Below, in pieces: positions 12,631 through 23,728 of a stretch of 64,000 nt of DNA. Source of the DNA: Spongilla lacustris (lineage: Eukaryota > Porifera > Demospongiae > Spongillida > Spongillidae); contig OX442416.1 of NCBI GenBank assembly GCA_949361645.1, positions 1,909,430 through 1,973,429 on the forward strand, written 5' to 3'. Position 1 is the stretch's first letter; each line of letters starts with the position of its first letter. The notes below the pieces were generated by a model, which worked only from the letters and a program-made list of their open reading frames with translations, did no database searches and had not been told where the DNA came from. Made by a program: the position numbers and the translations under genes.

Positions 12631-13179
12631 AAATTCACTTACAAGACATATTTACACCCATCCACAGTCCCTTATAATTTCCTGTTTGCGCATATTTTTG
12701 CCCTGCATGATTTTTAATAACACCATAACATATCTGTAGGCTGAGCATTAGTAGCTATAGAAAATATCATTACGTATTAGTAATTTGTTTACTTATAGGC
12801 TACAAAGAAGAAACATACCAATGAATCATAATGAATATCCAATCAGAGCTTTATATACTTGTAAGACCACTTTTGTAGAATTGCACATCAATGTTGATAT
12901 ATCACCTAATTGAGAAATAGCTGCAGTATACAATATATTTACCATATTCAGTTCACTGCATTCCTCAGCTCATCATGCCGGGCTCAGATATGTCAAGTGA
13001 GGTCTCTGTCACTGGCATATTGTTGTATTGTTGTGTTGTGCAGGTTGGAATATTTAGCCATAAAGGGACATAGCCATGGTCCTAAAGCCAAATTTAAGCT
13101 GCACCTTTTGTTGACTAGCAGTTCTTTCATGCGTGATGTTTCTCTCATCCTGGAATATTGACACGCCACTTAAGCATAG

Positions 13180-13640
13180 TTCAGGCTTGTAGATGTAGTG
13201 TATGTAATAGTAGTAGAATGGGACCATGTCCCATCACTAGCACAAAAGGGCTCACACTAGTTCCATTCCTGTTCTGTAGGTGCATCTTTTATTCTAATCT
13301 TACAATTTTTTTTACTCATTTTAAGGTCAGCCCTGCTGTGCAACTGAACGCTTGTTCAAGATGTTCTGTTCTTTAAGTGGATAAGGAAATCACAAATATA
13401 ACCTGTGACAAAGGAAAATTAAGTCCGTCGAGAATTTTGTGCATTAATTGCTGCATGGAAGGAAAGTGGACAACACCAAAGGGCATCCAGCAGAACTCAT
13501 ACAGATCCATTCCAGGGCTGAAGGTTGTGTTCATGCAGTCTTCCTCTCTTATAGGCAGCTATTCCAGTAGCCTGAGAAAATATTTGGGACCCTGTTAGCC
13601 TGTCTTGCAGTTCATTTGGTAAAGTCTTTAATAATTCTTT
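13180..13640 (-). pseudogene. Decayed Ty3/Gypsy-like reverse transcriptase
   Basis: On the reverse strand the frame EEDCMNTTFSPGMDLYEF followed by MPFGVV-like residues and a QQLM segment matches the Gypsy RT stretch that normally reads (K)TAF...YEF.RMPFGL..AP..FQ.LM. A downstream frame reads EHLEQAF...GLTLK, the usual post-catalytic helix. The YxDD box is not recognisable and several stops and frameshifts interrupt it. No LTRs were found. The adjacent reverse frame at 13652-13870 could be part of the same relic but is unrecognised. This is an old, dead copy. Confidence 0.55.
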
Positions 13641-14604
13641 TGTTCTGCTCACTATAATCTGACTCTACATATAATGATGCTTCGAGCCAGCATGTCTTGC
13701 ACGTTGTTGCTGATGAATCTTGCCCCAAAGGTGTGCTGGAATTCGTCGTGGAGGGACACGTAAATGTACATCATCAGCAGTTTCAATGGTTCAATGGTAT
13801 GATATGCCATTTTTGCAATGCCATGAATGTCATATTCCGGCTCCTTTCCAAGCTGTGGTACTGCCTGCACATTCTTGAATCTTATCGTCTTTTGATTCAG
13901 CTACTGTACAGACTGTGTAGCAAGTACAAAATTAAAGCCGTGTATCTTGGTGCCTGTTGTCGTGCTGACAGTTTCAGTTCCTATGTGAATGCATCAGTAG
14001 GCACTGCGGAATTTTTTCAAAAATGATCAAACGATTATAATATTATTATCGTTAGAAAGAGCAAAAAAAGCTGTGTTTTTCAGTATTTCATGCGTCACCG
14101 TACCATTTTTAGCACCGGAGATATGTAGCGCCAAAGTGACAACTTTTTTAGTACAGCGGTCAATGCGTAATCGCAATAAAAACTGTGACGGTTGAGGAAC
14201 AATAAAGCATAACCTTGCTATTCCGTAAGATATTAATTCCAAACATTGCATATAAGTAGTTCTGACTTTTTAAAGACTTTTAGATGGTTTTTAACTAAAA
14301 TTCATCACATGTATATTTTCAAATTGTGAACAAAAAACTGACTAGCATGCATACACTTGATCACAATATCATTTAGCATTGAAGGATATCATTTTCATTG
14401 GCCACAAACACTAAATCACCAATTAAATAGTCCACGAGCATGTTAATGACCATGCATTAACTCGTTATTCTTCAGATTCATCCATCATTCAATATTTTTG
14501 GTAACTTCCTTTATGAGTTATCTGCCCATCGTATAGCCGGTACGTTGGTGAAATTTACATGCACCTTGCAGAGAAGTTAAATTAGTAAATACTCTGGAAA
14601 TGAA

Positions 14605-14722
14605 CACAGCAAAAACAGATTAATGCATGTCACTAGAAACAGTGAATAGGGCACTTGTTTTCTCAAAAACGAGTGCCCTATTCACTGTTTCTAGTGACAT
14701 GCATTAATCTGTTTTTGCTGTG
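14605..14722. repeat. 118-bp near-perfect hairpin (CACAGCAAAA termini)
   Basis: A 57-bp stem with a 4-nt loop; the only mismatch is a T opposite G near the apex. It starts cacagcaaaaacagattaat and ends with the complement. The terminal motif is shared with the element at 17780-17953, suggesting one MITE family. It lies in otherwise featureless DNA. Transcribed, it would form a microRNA-precursor-like or siRNA-producing hairpin, but no expression evidence exists. Confidence 0.85.
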
Positions 14723-17146
14723 AAGGTTTGCTGCTCCTGTGGAATTGTCATGCATAGTACTGATATATATTTTGCAAGATGTATAGTCATCTTATGAGGC
14801 TATAAGCATGCAACTATAACTTTAAGATTCTAACATTCCCAGCTACACTTGAAAACCATAGTAGAACGTATTTTAATGGTGGTATATACTATGTATAAAG
14901 GCCCTCCCTCATCTAGCATCTGGCTGACTACTGTACTCGTTGCAGTACCAGTGCACTGAGCTATGGCTGCTCGGTTGACATCAACACTTTTGATTATATA
15001 TGCATGTATATAATTATATTATATTATTATATTCGTTTAACGAGTTCTGCAAGCACCATGCTTTTGCCTCCTCTCTGAGATCTTCCGCTAATAGACCCGT
15101 CATATGACTCATATCATATCACGCGCTTTCTGATTAGGCTCGTGGCTTCCAGAATGGTCCATTTGGGATGCCAAGCTGCATTGGTTCTGATTTTTGAAAA
15201 GAACCCGTGGTGTTTGACGCGGATAACTCGTCGTACATGTAGTACGCACACCCTCAGTGACGTCACGTAATCAAATACATTTACTGAAGAATCCTAACAT
15301 TTAAATACAATTCCTTAAATTTTAAGCTTTTCTGCCTTTATAGCAATGTTTAGTATGGTTAGCAAATGTCCAAAAAGTTATTAAAAATTATATGGTTACT
15401 TTAAGGACCTCTGAATAGTATGACATGATTTTCATCTCTTAAGTCGAATTAATTCGGCCGTACTGATGCTAAGCAGCATTCATATCAAAAACCTTATAGA
15501 AACAATTCTAACTTCACAACGAATTGGAGTTAAGAGTTCAAACATTCCATATATAAAGCTACTATAATGAGCTATCTGTGCAACAAAAAGGAGCTCTTAA
15601 GTCGAACTATTTGTTGAGTTGTAAGCCAAAAACCTTAACCTGAAGATACCTTAATGCTTTGACCCTGAAAATTCAGTGTCAGATAGGAATTCCGACAATT
15701 TTAGTGATCCAAACCCCAAAGTTATGATCTAAGTTATAAAAAATGATGTTTCTGTAGATCCTGGTGTATAGTACCATTTGATGTATCGGTCCAAAGATGT
15801 TCAGTAACTGGCGCATCGTAGAAGGTACCCTGCGCTTCGTCAAATCTTTATGAAACTTCGTAGAAATATAGAAGGATGAATTATCTAGAGGGGAGAGTAC
15901 TTACCGTGGAGGGGACGCAGCGTTTTGGAGTCAAAAACCGTGGCCAGAAAACTATATTCGATTTGAACAACACTTAATAAATACGGTGCGTGTTTAAAAA
16001 CTTTAAAACTAGTCTGGTCTATTGCTCATGCATTCGGCAGTCGTTCTGAATGCATAGTAAGCCACAATGAAGCACAATGAAGCTACCAGATCGTTTTTAC
16101 CAAATGGTGTCAAAAAATATTTTTAAAATTACAAACAGAAAAATTTTCTTCTGACGTCTAGGATTTTACGGTCTAAAATCACGGATTCCGCAGTGCCTAC
16201 CATAGGCATAGATATTTGTACGATATTTGAATGCAGATTACCCCCATGCATTTTGTGACCACCCGCTTTCCACGATTGTCGTTGCCCATTACAACAAGTG
16301 AAACACCTTGAAGACCACCCCTTCAATGATATAGGACTCGTTAATCTGTAGCATTAAAATCTTCTTGGGCCCTTATCACGTTCCGGAACGACTTGTGGCA
16401 CACCGAGTCATTCCGGACCCAGTCCATTTCCCTAATGCGCGTATATCAGTCATAGTTTACGCTTTTATTACTTTTGATAGCCATACCACTTGAAAAGAGC
16501 AAACAAAATGCACTCCAACGATTACCTTACCTGTATCTCCCTGCGAGTACCACGTACATGTACATGTAATATCGGTAGCTAATAAATGGGATCATGGGTA
16601 TACATAAAAACTGTCCCGATTGAATATCTATAAGAACCTTAACCAAAACCGTAACACAAATAGTCTGTCTAATACCGGTATTATACATTGAGGTGCACTT
16701 CATATTGCTTCATGAAATTTTTTTCTTATATCATAACAAGGAAGGTCATGTATTTACAGTATAATATGACTGAAAAGTGATCCAGCTAGATAAATTTTTG
16801 CTTATTAGTCTACATGACTCCCTCCGATTCTCTGCTACCAGTGTAGCGCTGCTTCAATCTGAACAACTCCGATCCAAGTTAAAACTTGTGTAATACTAAC
16901 TTGGTCAATACACATGCAAACAAGGACACACGCACAATAATACTGAAACACTGAGCTAGCTAAGGGTGCATCGCACGCCCCATAGCACCGATCGCGATGC
17001 TCCAAGCCAAATATACCATTTGCCGAAGCTATGGAAGACATTATACCCGTAACGTCAGTAGTGTTTATGTTACATGTACGTGTCGATCATATCATGATTC
17101 CATCATGGGACATGTCGTCTCGCATATACATGTATATTAAATTAAA
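14723..17146. other. Non-coding stretch, nothing recognised
   Basis: AT-rich sequence with scattered stops in all frames. Apart from short palindromic runs (tacatgtacatgta near 16556) I see no gene, RNA or repeat unit. The reverse frame of 65 codons at 16129-16326 has no recognisable motif. Confidence 0.6.
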
Positions 17147-17778
17147 ATGTTATAAAAATTGCCTTGAGTTTGAATCACTATAACTTCCGAACAGTTAAAG
17201 CTATAGACTTCCTATTTTCAACACCTCGTATATTGCACCCTTTCTCCATGGTAAAATAGATTTTGGAGTCTTGCACCTGCTCCGTGCCAGTATTGCAACG
17301 TTCGATACTAAATCGGGTTCAAACCGGACATAACTTTCTGCCACGGTATCTGTAGGAATAATAAAATCGTTTCAAATGCGGATTATAAATATATAAGTAG
17401 AGAGGTCTTATAGCGTATCGATCTGTTCTTTATGTCATCCGTTAGGGAGATACAGCTATAGTTGAACAAACTACGTCCACGTATTCCCGGTTGATCATTG
17501 GCGCGAATCGAGCGCGAAAATGGGCACTGTATCTTCATAACGAATGAATAAAAACCAACGAACAGATACTCTACCTACAAACTGTACACCTATATGCCTT
17601 AAGTTTTGGCGGGGTTTGAACCCGGTGTGGGTATTGTACTTTGCAATACTGGCACAGAGCAAGTGCAACTCCAAACCGTATTTTACCTTAGAGAAATGGT
17701 GTATAGTGTGAATAGGAGGTCGATAGCCTTAACCGTTCGGAAGTTGTAGTGATTCAAACGCAAGGCAATTTTATAACA
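17147..17778. mobile_element. Diverged foldback element
   Basis: The left arm (tgttataaaaattgcc ... tgccagtattgcaa, to 17301) and the right arm (ttgcaatactggcaca ... ggcaattttataaca, from about 17638) are inverted repeats with many substitutions. Shorter matches continue toward a centre near 17462, for example ggagatacagctatag versus cactgtatcttcataa. It is a roughly 630-bp foldback with no coding potential. It abuts the MITE at 17780. Confidence 0.7.
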
Positions 17779-17779
17779 T

Positions 17780-17953
17780 CACAGCAAAAAAAAGGGCATC
17801 AAATCAATCATTGATTTCACAACGGATTTTTAAATCAATTGTTAAATCAACGCATGATTTGATAGTAAAATCAAGTGCACTTGATTTGCGATTGATTTTA
17901 CTGTGAAATCAATTGTGAATCAATAAATGATTTGACGCGTTTATTTTGCTGTG
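17780..17953. mobile_element. 174-bp MITE, CACAGCAAAA/TTTTGCTGTG termini
   Basis: Terminal repeats cacagcaaaa and ttttgctgtg match those of the hairpin at 14605-14722. The interior is packed with aaatcaa/ttgattt motifs in both orientations (at least eight), giving multiple alternative foldbacks. The trinucleotide cat occurs on both sides (possible 3-bp TSD). It is non-coding. Confidence 0.65.
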
Positions 17954-18229
17954 CATATATTCGAGACGACATTTACTGTCCAATATTAGCGCGTGCGCGC
18001 TTATAACCCCCGCTGCGCCTGTGGTCAATGTCATTTCAAGATGTGCGCGCGCGGCTGAGGAATATGTATAAACGTACGTGGGTGGGGCTAACTTCCACGG
18101 GGGTGAAGTTGAAATGCCTATCCACACCCGATTCCCGTATACTCGTGAAAAACTGTCAATGTGCGCACACTCATATGTTATTGTAGAGCTTGTATATTGT
18201 GGACCCAAATATAACTAAGAATGCGAATA

Positions 18230-18414
18230 GTAAAAAAAAAAAAAAATTCCCATCCTTTGTTTTTTTTTTTGGGGGGGAGGGGGGGGGGGGGGGGCAATTA
18301 TTCCTAAAGGAGACGTTCTTTCGTAGGTATCAATTATCAATGTCCTGTCTTGGGGGACAAACTTGCCTAGCAAGAAATGACCGGATTGGGGGGGGGGGGG
18401 GGGGGGGGGGGGGG
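18230..18414. repeat. Poly-A, poly-T and two poly-G tracts
   Basis: A run of A (18232-18245), a T run, a broken G run (18270-18294) and an uninterrupted run of 27 G (18388-18414). The open frame at 18190-18513 is homopolymer read-through. The plus strand has strong G-quadruplex potential. Confidence 0.9.
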
Positions 18415-18793
18415 CATGCCCGAGCTCCGACGTGCGATTTATCCATAGATTATTTCAGCCGTATCCATGCGAGCTTCCTTTGGAATTCACGCGGGGAATC
18501 ATATACGCATTGACACCTTAATTATACTATTATTGGTCAAATCAGTCAATGCTCCTGCAAGGGCTGTTTGCTTATCATCTCCATTCAATAGCATTCACCC
18601 AATAAGCCTTTGAGGTGCTAAACTAAGCAAGCCGATGGTTTACCCAGGCCTTTTAACAGTTATGACTGCTGCCTTGTTTACTCATTGCTCATCTCCAGAA
18701 GATTGACCCACCTCCAGTTGTCCAAATCCACCGTTGACATGTATGAATGTGTTTTTGAGGACATTGTTCCAATTATTAACGTAGCCACTGGAG

Positions 18794-19635
18794 TAAGGCT
18801 TGTAACCGGTTGTTCCGGAGCTCCGGTTAACCGCGGTTAACCGACGGTTAACCGATTGCGAGAATCAAATAACCGCCCCAACTGGTTCTATTTCGGCTAA
18901 ATAACCGCCTCAACCGGTTGTTAGAAATTTTGAACAACCTCAACCGACCGGTTGGTATTTTAATTATAGTAGCAAGTTGGCATCACGCGAGTCTTACACT
19001 TGCAATAGTGCTGGGCACGAGAAAATCATAAGCGAACAACGGTCCGAGAAGAAGGCAGGGATCCATCTCACGTGGTACATATTTATAGCAGCTAATCTTT
19101 GTTATATAATTATAACAACTCCTCTATTCACCCTAATGGTGAGTACGCGGCGAGATCAGCGACGTGCTTAGGAGCTAGTATACGCCGTGGACCATATCAT
19201 CTTACTTGCCATGTGGCAAAGTGCTAGTCGGGCGGGTTTACTACCGCGTTTATTCGGGTATTCGGGTGAAAAGCATATACCAAGATTTGTCAATTTTACG
19301 TTAAAATACCACTGCTACCCGATTGGATTGCACCAAATATCTATGATTGCACTCCCCGTTGCAGCAGAACAAATCGTGGTATAGGCTTCATTGTCACCCA
19401 AACGCTGTAGTAGGGCCCGCCCGACTAGCAAAGTGCTGGTTTAGCTTTTCGTCCATCGATTATGCATAAATGATTGATAATTAATTTTTAAACCGGAAAT
19501 TACCGGTTATTTTAAAACGAACAACCTTAACCGACCGGTTATTTTTTAAACAATCACCTTAACCGACCGGTTTTTTTTGATTTTATTAACCTGTTACAAC
19601 CGGTTTTTTTCTAAACTAACAGGTTTCAAGCCTTA
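18794..19635. mobile_element. Non-autonomous hAT-like element (842 bp)
   Basis: Flanked by a perfect 8-bp TSD, CACTGGAG, at 18786-18793 and 19636-19643. Ends are taaggcttgtaacc and the complement of taaggcttgaaacc. Subterminal regions are arrays of ccggtt/aaccgg motifs in both orientations, as expected for hAT transposase binding sites. An 8-bp TSD is diagnostic of hAT or related superfamilies. No transposase frame remains. A smaller element (19224-19428) is inserted inside it. Confidence 0.85.
19224..19428. mobile_element. 205-bp TIR element nested in the hAT element
   Basis: Ends ctagtcgggcggg and cccgcccgactag are inverted repeats and the flanks are a perfect 7-bp repeat CAAAGTG (19217-19223, 19429-19435). 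The terminus tagtagggcccgcccga also occurs twice within the tandem duplication at 62082-62355, so this family has other copies. Non-coding. Confidence 0.75.
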
Positions 19636-19643
19636 CACTGGAG

Positions 19644-20430
19644 GGCAAGGATAGCAGCATCAGGCACTGTAAACTGTCCCCTCTGGTTCCGCTTTTGTTA
19701 AATTATGCATATAGCATCTAGCATCAGTCTAGCTTGCAAGGCAGGGCAATGTCAAAATGTTGATGACATACACTGAGCATCACCAGAGCCCATGTAAGAG
19801 GCAGCCATGCACAACACTCACTCATGATCAACAGAACACTGTGCACACAGACACCATAATGCAAATATATGTGCCAGTGGAGGGATGGTGCATGCTGGCT
19901 GCTATCATGTTTCAGAAACAAACATTGTACGTACTGTATTGATGTGCGGTGCACATACATGGAGTGGATAGCATGTGGAGAGATGGTGCAGAGCTTGACT
20001 GGCATCATGCATGCATGCATTGTGCAGATTTCAGCTAGAATATTAAAGCTGGTGATTATGAAGGGCATGCAGGAGTGCATATGTTCTAGCATTTACACCT
20101 GAGGAGAAGCAAGGTTAGCAAGCAGTAAATCCGTGCTGCTCACTCTCAATCAATTTACCTCTGTAAGCTAGTTTATCTTCTATATATGAAATGGCACGAG
20201 TTTGTGACACTACACCTTACCTTGTTCACAGAAAGAAAAAAAAGGTTCTTCATATTATTTCCCTGTAAGTGGGCATCCTCATGCATGCAGCTGTGCTAGC
20301 TGATGTTCATTCAGTTCCTGTGCCAATTCAGTGGCCTTGAAGAGCAGCATTGCGTCCACGCACATGCACTGCGAGCAAAAGAAAGGGTTGTAAACAAAAC
20401 AAAAAAAAAAAAAGACACTCCTTATACCTA
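19644..20430. other. Non-coding stretch
   Basis: Contains catgcatgcat-type palindromic runs near 20010 and an A13 run near 20400. The reverse 122-codon frame at 19724-20092 has no recognisable motif or composition. I see no gene. Confidence 0.5.
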
Positions 20431-20440
20431 TATAAAAAGC
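20428..20440 (+). promoter_or_regulatory. TATA-like box
   Basis: ctatataaaaagc is the best TATA-box match seen near an ATG-initiated frame in this gene-poor region. Support is positional only. Confidence 0.2.
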
Positions 20441-20498
20441 CCGTCGACGTAGAGTAATGGATACTTGGGGCTACGCATCGACAAGCCTACTATAAACC

Positions 20499-20816
20499 AT
20501 GGATCGCGGTTGTCTGGACTTACTACCCTTTTCTAGGAAAAGTGCACAGATTAATACCCACGATTGTGCACTTGCACACCGCAAAATGTTATACACCCCT
20601 ACGCGCACTCGCAAGCACGCTTATAAGGGCTTATACATTGTAACTAATACATTGTACAATACTGTACTAAAGAATGAACGGATTACTGAAAACAGCCAGT
20701 TTTTTTGGAGCTCTAGCAGCTATGATCGCCATCCAAGTAGCTTTGGACACGATGAAGAAATCACACATTTGGAACATACCGGAGCAAATGCATCAGGTAA
20801 GGACGTTGTTTTATAG
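20499..20816 (+). CDS. Unrecognised small ORF downstream of a TATA-like box
   Basis: A 105-codon frame starting MDRGCLDLLPF, 60-70 bp downstream of ctatataaaaagc (20428-20440), which would be well placed for a TATA box. A possible donor (gcatcag|gtaagg) lies at about 20793 inside the frame, so it could be a first exon. The protein has no recognisable domain. The next candidate acceptor near 21720 is out of frame. It may equally be a chance ORF. Confidence 0.2.
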   Translation: MDRGCLDLLPFSRKSAQINTHDCALAHRKMLYTPTRTRKHAYKGLYIVTNTLYNTVLKNERITENSQFFWSSSSYDRHPSSFGHDEEITHLEHTGANASGKDVVL

Positions 20817-21709
20817 GCGGAAATATAGCACGTTGTCAATGATATAGCTTAAAACGAATTCGAATTCTCTGTGTGATTTTGTTCCTGCGTATTGGCGTCG
20901 ACTAGACTTCTTTTTACTTTTAAAGTTTGTCATTGTACGACCGGTACACCAATACCTGTGAAACAACAGAGACTGGCCTTATGCACTGTACCCAATTCTA
21001 GATACGGATACAATACTATTAACCGAGGACGCGGAAATGTTCCAAGCACCTCCATAAAGCCGAGGTTGCAATCGTTCGCGCGCTGTCCGTCCAGCTGCAA
21101 CAGCTATTGGCCCTTTAATCATTAGACGCGGTACTGGCAGAGCAAAAGATTGCCGGTATTCGCGCGTATAATCATGTGGGAGTTATTCGTTTCCTGGGAG
21201 TTGCGAATATAGGCTATAGTCTCGTTCCCAGATCCGTCATATTGGTAAAATAGTGAAGAATTAATTAAAGGAGAAAATGTATATAGTACATGTACATCAT
21301 AGATAATGATGCGCGAATCGATGCGCGGAACCATTATGGACAACTCGGGGACTTTATTGCGAAAGGTCGGTGGCATCCTCAAATAGAGGCACTGTTGGAC
21401 ATAAAAGTTATTGACATAGATGCCCCTCCCCCCTCCCCCATCTTACATTAATCGTACACCAGAAGGCTCCAAGGGCGTCGCGCCCTATAGGGCCGGTCCG
21501 GCCATGGCCGTACCAAATTTTAAGGACTGCACCCAACCACTACCCCTACATGTATTAACTATTGAGGTTATATGAAAAGTTAATGAATCGATAACATACA
21601 TATGTACATACGTATATACGTACGTACGTATACGCAATCGTATAATATGACTTCCGTACGCATGCGCGCAAAGTCTGATTGCTTTGCAGCTGCTTGATTT
21701 TTTTTGTCC

Positions 21710-22090
21710 TTTCTTTATAGCCAGTTATCAATGAGTTCTAGCTCTAGTACCACGGGATTGCGCACTACTACGCCTACGGAGAGAATAATCGCGCCAAATC
21801 AACCATCATTGCATTGCAGGGTTTTCTTAAACGAAGTTTTGGCCAAATACACCCGAAAAAGCGATCATTTCGGTTTAAAACCTGGAATTGGCTGCACTAC
21901 GATAAAGCGCGTGACTTAGTGTTGTGCTACATTTGTGTGAATGCTCGTATTGAAGGCAATGTTTCGAGTGGGCATAGTGACAGCCATACTACTTTTTCTA
22001 GTTCTGGGTATTCGAACTGGAAAGATGCCACAGTAAACTTCAAACGACACAAGCAATCTGATCAATCAGTGCAGTTTTGCATGAGTTTTT
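21710..22090 (+). pseudogene. hAT transposase N-terminal TTF-type zinc-finger fragment
   Basis: From about 21815 the frame reads FLKRSFGQIHPKKRSF, then W(N)WLHYD, LCYIC, and SGYSNWKDATVNFKRH. This is the TTF/ZMYM1-ZNF862-like zinc-binding module seen at the N-terminus of many hAT transposases (FP.R.FG ... RSFQ ... WLHY ... C..C ... G..NWK.A...F..H). A start-containing frame MSSSSSTTGL (21731) lies one phase away, so a 1-nt shift or intron separates them near 21815. The frame is lost after about 22080 in a GC-rich stretch. No catalytic domain follows. This is a relic. Confidence 0.7.
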
Positions 22091-22094
22091 CTAC

Positions 22095-22245
22095 TAAATG
22101 CGTTGGCTTCTGGGGCGGAGCCCCAGACCCCGGTGGGGGAGCTTACAGCGCTCCCCCACACCCCCTTGCTGGGCGGGAGGGGTGCCCCCCTCCCGCACCC
22201 TCCCCGGGACGATGGGTGTGGCTGCCCCTCCCCCGAGCCGTACCG
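22095..22245. repeat. GC-rich insertion
   Basis: A highly G+C-rich block (ggggcggagccccagacccc, gctgggcgggaggg, cgcaccctccccggg) unlike its AT-rich neighbours. Similar vocabulary occurs at 58440-58580 and near 57600. It ends the TTF frame abruptly. It is probably a transposon fragment of the G-tract family; boundaries are uncertain. Confidence 0.4.
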
Positions 22246-22342
22246 AGTTTTTGACCCTTCCGACGCCCCTGGAAGCTGTTCTTGAATCAGCTAGAGCTCA
22301 AGAAGAGGACATACAAACAAGCATTTGGAGATCGCAGAGGTG

Positions 22343-23619
22343 CAGTGGCGTGGTGGCTACTTATTGGCTGGGGGGCACATGCATTTTTTGGCGCCCCCCC
22401 CCCCCCCCCCCCCCGAAGCCCATTTTAACGCTCGTATGAGTAAATTATAAAATATGTAACTATACATGCGCTAATATAACTGAACGGTAGATTACGATGT
22501 TAAACAAGTGCTCGGGACAATTCGGATGAACTTTGCTGTACTACGGTCTTATTAGAAAAGCACATAAGAAGTTTCTTCTCTACTGTCGTCAACATGAGCC
22601 CTTCTAACCTTTCTAGAGATAATACGTAGATCTCTGGCCTTTAATTCTTGCATCATTGTATAGATCGGAGACGTGTTTTAACTCTCTATAGTGCCGAAAA
22701 GCTGCGTACTGCAAGTGCTATCGAATACTGCTTGCACAATTCAGAAAAAGCATTCAGAACGTGCACGTGGTACTGCATGCATGAGAATTGATAATGCAAT
22801 GGATAGTACCACGGTATAATTTCTGTCTATATATTTCTCTACATATGTCATCAGTGGCAGCTTGCTCAGTCTCTTCTTTGTCCTTACACCCATGTTCATG
22901 CAGATCAACATGCATGTTCTGATTCCTCGTAAAAGCTATAAAACTTATTAAAGACTTGAGCAAAACTTAACTTGAAAACTCCTCCGCGCATCCAAGTGTA
23001 AAGTCATAACCAAACCTACGCATACATTTAGCTTCTTCATCAACACTTCCTTCTTCACTTTCATTTACGATACGATGCTCCAATCAGATTTCTTTCTTTT
23101 CCCTTTGTCTTCCATCGAACACTTCTTACAACTGAAAATGTATTCCGATCAGACTATGCATGCGCGTGCGAGGATCGAGCGTTAACGTCTTTAAGATTGA
23201 CAAAGAGATATACCGTGCTGTTCTTTAAAATCCTGTTGCGATACCAGTTCTTTCCGGCTTTAAATGTTGAAACAGGTACGCGGAAGCGTTAATGGTTACG
23301 AAAATCCGCTCGTTTAAACACGAGACTTTTTTTTTCTCGGTGGGGGCGGAGGGGAATATTCTAATTAAACATGATACGGTCAAATTTCAATAGTACTAAA
23401 TTGCACGGCGCCCGGGCGCCTGAAGGCCGTGGTTCCAACAAGTGATTGCCGATTCAATTTTTTTTAATTGCTTAGGCTATGATTTACGTATCGGAAAAAT
23501 AAATCGTTACAACCTTTCAGTTTTAAGGCGCCTCTTGTGCTCGGTGGCGCCCCCATTTTTAAGCCCCGCAGGGGGGGCATTTGCCCCCCCCCCGGCCCCC
23601 CCTGGCCACCACGCCACTG
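22343..23619. mobile_element. hAT-type non-autonomous element (1277 bp) with 8-bp TSD
   Basis: Perfect 8-bp TSD CAGAGGTG at 22335-22342 and 23620-23627. Terminal inverted repeat cagtggcgtggtggc / gccaccacgccactg, beginning with the CAGTGGCG signature. Runs of G or C lie just inside both ends (22396-22414 and 23566-23603). The interior has no transposase frame. It interrupts the coding fragment described for 22258-23832. Confidence 0.85.
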
Positions 23620-23659
23620 CAGAGGTGCCTTTACACCTTCGGTCACTTCAGTAGGCTGT

Positions 23660-23728
23660 TAGCCTCGTCCCCAGGCTCTATTTTTAGGGTATTTTCCCTA
23701 CTATGATATGGGCCTGGGGACGAGGCTA
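23660..23728. mobile_element. 69-bp mini-element with 9-bp TSD
   Basis: Perfect 9-bp TSD GTAGGCTGT (23651-23659 and 23729-23737) flanks an element starting tagcctcgtccccaggc and ending gcctggggacgaggcta. A 9-bp TSD is typical of Mutator-like (MULE) elements. A related, more diverged copy is at 48013-48079. It interrupts the RT-associated fragment. Confidence 0.8.

Larger units (their letters stand above)
10510..12640. repeat. Duplicated 2.1-kb segment, copy 2
   Basis: Second copy of the segment at 7500-9640 in the same orientation. It contains a strongly expanded pyrimidine-strand minisatellite at 11510-11800 where copy 1 has about one unit, and its own hairpin at 12344-12630. No gene is seen. 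Confidence 0.8.

Noticed and set aside
17590..17640. tRNA-like B box (gggtttgaacccgg)
   Set aside because: It is a local palindrome in the foldback; no A box, cloverleaf or terminator at suitable spacing.
21721..22080. Second exon for the ORF at 20499
   Set aside because: Joining the donor near 20793 to the acceptor near 21720 creates an immediate stop, and the downstream sequence is a hAT zinc-finger relic.
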